A stretch of 7,146 bases of DNA from Bacteroidales bacterium (GTDB taxonomy: Bacteria > Bacteroidota > Bacteroidia > Bacteroidales > VadinHA17), in assembly GCA_022615595.1 (NCBI GenBank), contig JAKEGI010000226.1, positions 1 to 7,146 of the forward strand, given 5' to 3'. The notes beneath the pieces are model-generated. The model was not told the DNA's origin and searched no databases. It was given only the letters and a program-made list of their open reading frames with translations. This document shows, one piece after another, positions 4,697 through 7,146 of this stretch. A program made the translations under genes and the position numbers. Each line of letters opens with the position of its first letter. Within the stretch, counting starts at the first letter, position 1.

Positions 4697-7146
4697 TATC
4701 TGGGGTCTGGCAGAACGGGCAGCCTGGCCATTTTTTCGACTTCAACTGTGGTATATCCGAACTCGTCAACTATCTTACCCTGAATGAGATATGTGCCGCT
4801 TCCGCGAAACGGCCAGCTCACGAGTGACTGAGGGAAGTGAGTGGTGTCGAAGAACTCGCCGCCGGTATCTATAAAAGTGCCGAAGTTCATCCATTCCCTC
4901 TTGACGGTCTTGATATACTTCACCGTAACCAGGTGTCCTACCATCCTTACCCTCTGTCCGCTCCTCCCTTTCATCTCTGAGGCGGTCATATCGCCTCTGA
5001 ATTTTGTCTGCAGCATGTCAAACCATGACAGTGTCACGGGAAAACCCATCAGTTCGACCTCGTCGTAGGCGTCTTCCAGTTCAGACTGTTCAAAGGGGGG
5101 CATCACAAACTTCTTTGGTTCAGGGTTGAAGAGTGTGCGTGCGGTCTCGCTCTTACCCCTGTTTATCAGCATATGTGCCTCCCATAATAGCAGGGCTTTA
5201 CTCTTGCCGGTGAACCTGAATGCCCCGGCGCGTATGAGGATGACGGTCTGTTCAAGGCCCGGACCAATACGTAAGATAAAGTCTTCAAGTCCATGATAGT
5301 CACCGTTTTCATTACGTTCAGTAATTATCCCGTTGGCCAGGCTGCTCTCCAGCCCGGAGATATGTATCAGTCCCAGGTATATGGTGGTCCCTGTTATATT
5401 GGTCTTGTACGTGCTTCTGTTGACACAGGGTGCCTCTATCGTTGCTCCCTCACGTTTTGCCTCGTGTACATAGACCCATGTGCGGTAGAAGCCCCCGAAG
5501 TTGTTGATGACGGCTACCATGAACTCAAGGGGGTAGTGTGCCTTCAGCCAGAGGCTCTGGAAGCTCTCGACGGCATAGGATGCGGAGTGTGCCTTGGAGA
5601 AGGAGTATCCGGCAAATGACTCTATCTGGCGCCATACCTCCTTTGTTATCTCCTCGGGGTAGCCTTTCTCGCGGCAGTTGGAGAAAAACCTCTCCGTTAT
5701 CTTCTGCATCTCCTGCTTCGAGCGGTACTTGCCGCTCATGGCGCGACGGAGGGTGTCGGCGTCAGAGAGGTCGAGGCCGGCGAAGTGGTGGCACACCTTA
5801 AGCACATCCTCCTGGTATACCATCACTCCGAAAGTCTCGCTGAGAAGATCCTTCATCACGGGGTGGATATACTCAAACCTGTCAGGGTTATGAAACCTGT
5901 ATATGAACTGGCGCATCATGCCCGAGCGTGCCACGCCCGGCCTGATGACAGAGCTGGCAGCCACAAGTGTCAGATAATCATCGCATCTCAGCTTCTGCAG
6001 CAGTCCCCGCATTGCCGGACTCTCGATATAAAAGCATCCCCTGGCGTCACCGCGCCTGAGGCGCTCTTTCACCAGCGGGTCGTTCTTGAAGGTCTGTATC
6101 GCATGTACATCGACATCGACGCTGCGGTTGGCACGTATGATCTCCGCACTCTCCCTGATATGTCCTATGCCCCTCTGGCTCAGTATGTCAAGCTTCTCGT
6201 AGCCCAGCTCTTCGGCCGTGTACATGTCCCACTGCGTTGTCGGAAACCCCTTGGGAGGCATATCGAGTGCGGTGTAGCAGCATACAGGCTCCTCGGAGAT
6301 GAGCACCCCGCCGGCATGTATGCTTCGCAGGTTGGGGAAGTCGGCTATCCTGTTGCCCGTCTCAAAGATGAGGTCGGGTATCTCTCCGCGGTTGTTTTCG
6401 GCGGAGGGGTTGTCAATCAGTGCATCTATCTCATCAACAGGTAGCCCGTGAACCTTACCCAGCTCGCGTACTATCGACTTGCCGCGGAAGGTGTTGATGG
6501 TACCGAGCAGGGCGGTATGACGGTGGCCATACCGCCTGAAGATATACTCGGTGACGGTGTCGCGCTCCTTCCATGAATAGTCTATGTCGAAGTCGGGCGG
6601 GGAGGTGCGTTTCGGGTTGATGAAGCGCTCAAAGTAAAGGTTGAGGTCAATAGGGTCAACATTCGTGATCTTGAGGCAGTAAGCAACGACAGAGTTGGCT
6701 CCGCTGCCACGTCCGACGTGATAGAACCCGCAGGCCATCGAGTAGCGTATTATGTCCCATGTTATGAGGAAGTATGAGGAGAAGCCGAGACGGTCTATTA
6801 TCTCCAGTTCATGTCTGACCCTCTCTTCTGCCGTTTTGTTACGGGTGCCGTAGCGGTATTTCATGCCGTCCCATGCCAGCTTCTCAAGGAGGAGCTTGTC
6901 ATCATACCTGCTTGCCGAGTAGATCTTTTTGTTTTTTGGTGTTGTGAAGTCGAAGCTTAACGAGCAGTCGCCGAGCAGCCTGCGCGTGTTCTCAGTCACC
7001 TGCGGCCACATCTCGAAGGGGCGGACAAGTTGGTTCTCAGTGATGAACAGCTCGTCGGGCGAGGCTGTCATGTGGGGTCCGAGGCGGCTGAGGAGTATGT
7101 TGTTGTCTATGGCGCGCAGGCTGCGGTGCACGGGGTAGTCTGATTG
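4693..7146 (-). CDS. dnaE: DNA polymerase III alpha subunit, short DnaE-type (5' partial)
   Basis: This is a C-family DNA polymerase whose N-terminal PHP domain lies outside the window: the frame stays open to base 7146, and the GTG at 7131 is internal. Counting from that codon, the visible parts are GRGSGANSVVAYCL (140-153) and the active-site loop PDFDID (179-184), a third aspartate in EKLDIL (315), SSVIRPG (393-399), VMVYQEDV (436-443) and LRRAMSGK (461-468). FSKAHSASYA (511-520) belongs to the fingers, followed by a helix-hairpin-helix region (about 580-640) and an OB fold (about 725-800). The protein ends about 12 residues after the OB fold, so the tau-binding C-terminal domain of the replicative E. 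coli-type enzyme is absent. This favours a second, accessory or error-prone polymerase used in damage tolerance. ARTLF (664-668) lies where the sliding-clamp motif is expected but lacks the usual Gln. The active site looks intact. A dinB-like or imuB-like partner upstream is possible but cannot be seen. Confidence 0.92.
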   Translation of the reverse strand, partial: QSDYPVHRSLRAIDNNILLSRLGPHMTASPDELFITENQLVRPFEMWPQVTENTRRLLGDCSLSFDFTTPKNKKIYSASRYDDKLLLEKLAWDGMKYRYGTRNKTAEERVRHELEIIDRLGFSSYFLITWDIIRYSMACGFYHVGRGSGANSVVAYCLKITNVDPIDLNLYFERFINPKRTSPPDFDIDYSWKERDTVTEYIFRRYGHRHTALLGTINTFRGKSIVRELGKVHGLPVDEIDALIDNPSAENNRGEIPDLIFETGNRIADFPNLRSIHAGGVLISEEPVCCYTALDMPPKGFPTTQWDMYTAEELGYEKLDILSQRGIGHIRESAEIIRANRSVDVDVHAIQTFKNDPLVKERLRRGDARGCFYIESPAMRGLLQKLRCDDYLTLVAASSVIRPGVARSGMMRQFIYRFHNPDRFEYIHPVMKDLLSETFGVMVYQEDVLKVCHHFAGLDLSDADTLRRAMSGKYRSKQEMQKITERFFSNCREKGYPEEITKEVWRQIESFAGYSFSKAHSASYAVESFQSLWLKAHYPLEFMVAVINNFGGFYRTWVYVHEAKREGATIEAPCVNRSTYKTNITGTTIYLGLIHISGLESSLANGIITERNENGDYHGLEDFILRIGPGLEQTVILIRAGAFRFTGKSKALLLWEAHMLINRGKSETARTLFNPEPKKFVMPPFEQSELEDAYDEVELMGFPVTLSWFDMLQTKFRGDMTASEMKGRSGQRVRMVGHLVTVKYIKTVKREWMNFGTFIDTGGEFFDTTHFPQSLVSWPFRGSGTYLIQGKIVDEFGYTTVEVEKMARLPVLPDPRY

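Noticed and set aside
5785..6444. Plus-strand open frame of 219 codons inside the polymerase gene.
   Set aside because: It is antisense to strongly conserved DnaE motifs (PDFDID is on the other side of its right end, RPG and YQED in its span) and has no recognisable domain; it is a shadow frame.

Overview
The window most likely comes from a Bacteroidota genome, probably Bacteroidales. The evidence is a tRNA promoter of the Bacteroides type (TTTG, 19 nt, TACATTTG), little sign of Shine-Dalgarno sequences before the start codons, palindromic repeats of a style I associate with this phylum, and protein sequences that read like Bacteroidales versions of their families. The species cannot be named from the sequence.

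Left part (1-1163, + strand): the end of an Lrp/AsnC-family transcriptional regulator, which lacks only its first few residues. After 15 nt comes an eight-helix YhhN/TMEM86 membrane protein (predicted lysoplasmalogenase). The two may be co-transcribed.

Intergenic part (1134-1696): a roughly 300-bp composite palindromic element fills the space between the convergent YhhN gene and a minus-strand tRNA-Lys(TTT). It has an outer inverted repeat of 22-nt arms, an inner perfect 12-bp inverted repeat, and a run of short hairpins with different stems but similar GGA/TCC loops. The left outer arm lies inside the YhhN reading frame and supplies its last nine codons. Right of the tRNA is its promoter, in a short AT-rich region divergent to the next gene.

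Middle part (1697-4696, + strand): a classical short-chain dehydrogenase/reductase, then 6 nt later a 723-residue long RelA/SpoT homolog. The RelA/SpoT protein has an intact-looking (p)ppGpp synthetase, TGS, conserved-cysteine and ACT regions, but its HD hydrolase region has lost the metal-binding signature. It should therefore make, but not degrade, the alarmone.

Right part (4693-7146, - strand): the C-terminal four-fifths or so of a short DNA polymerase III alpha subunit (DnaE family), whose PHP domain lies outside the window. It ends soon after the OB fold and has no tau-binding domain, which suggests the accessory or error-prone class rather than the main replicative polymerase. Its stop codon overlaps the relA stop in a shared CTAG.

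The protein-coding genes are mostly ordinary. The parts most worth a second look are the hairpin array at 1134-1443 and the hydrolase-degenerate RelA/SpoT protein. I see no phage genes, insertion sequence, CRISPR array or defence cassette.
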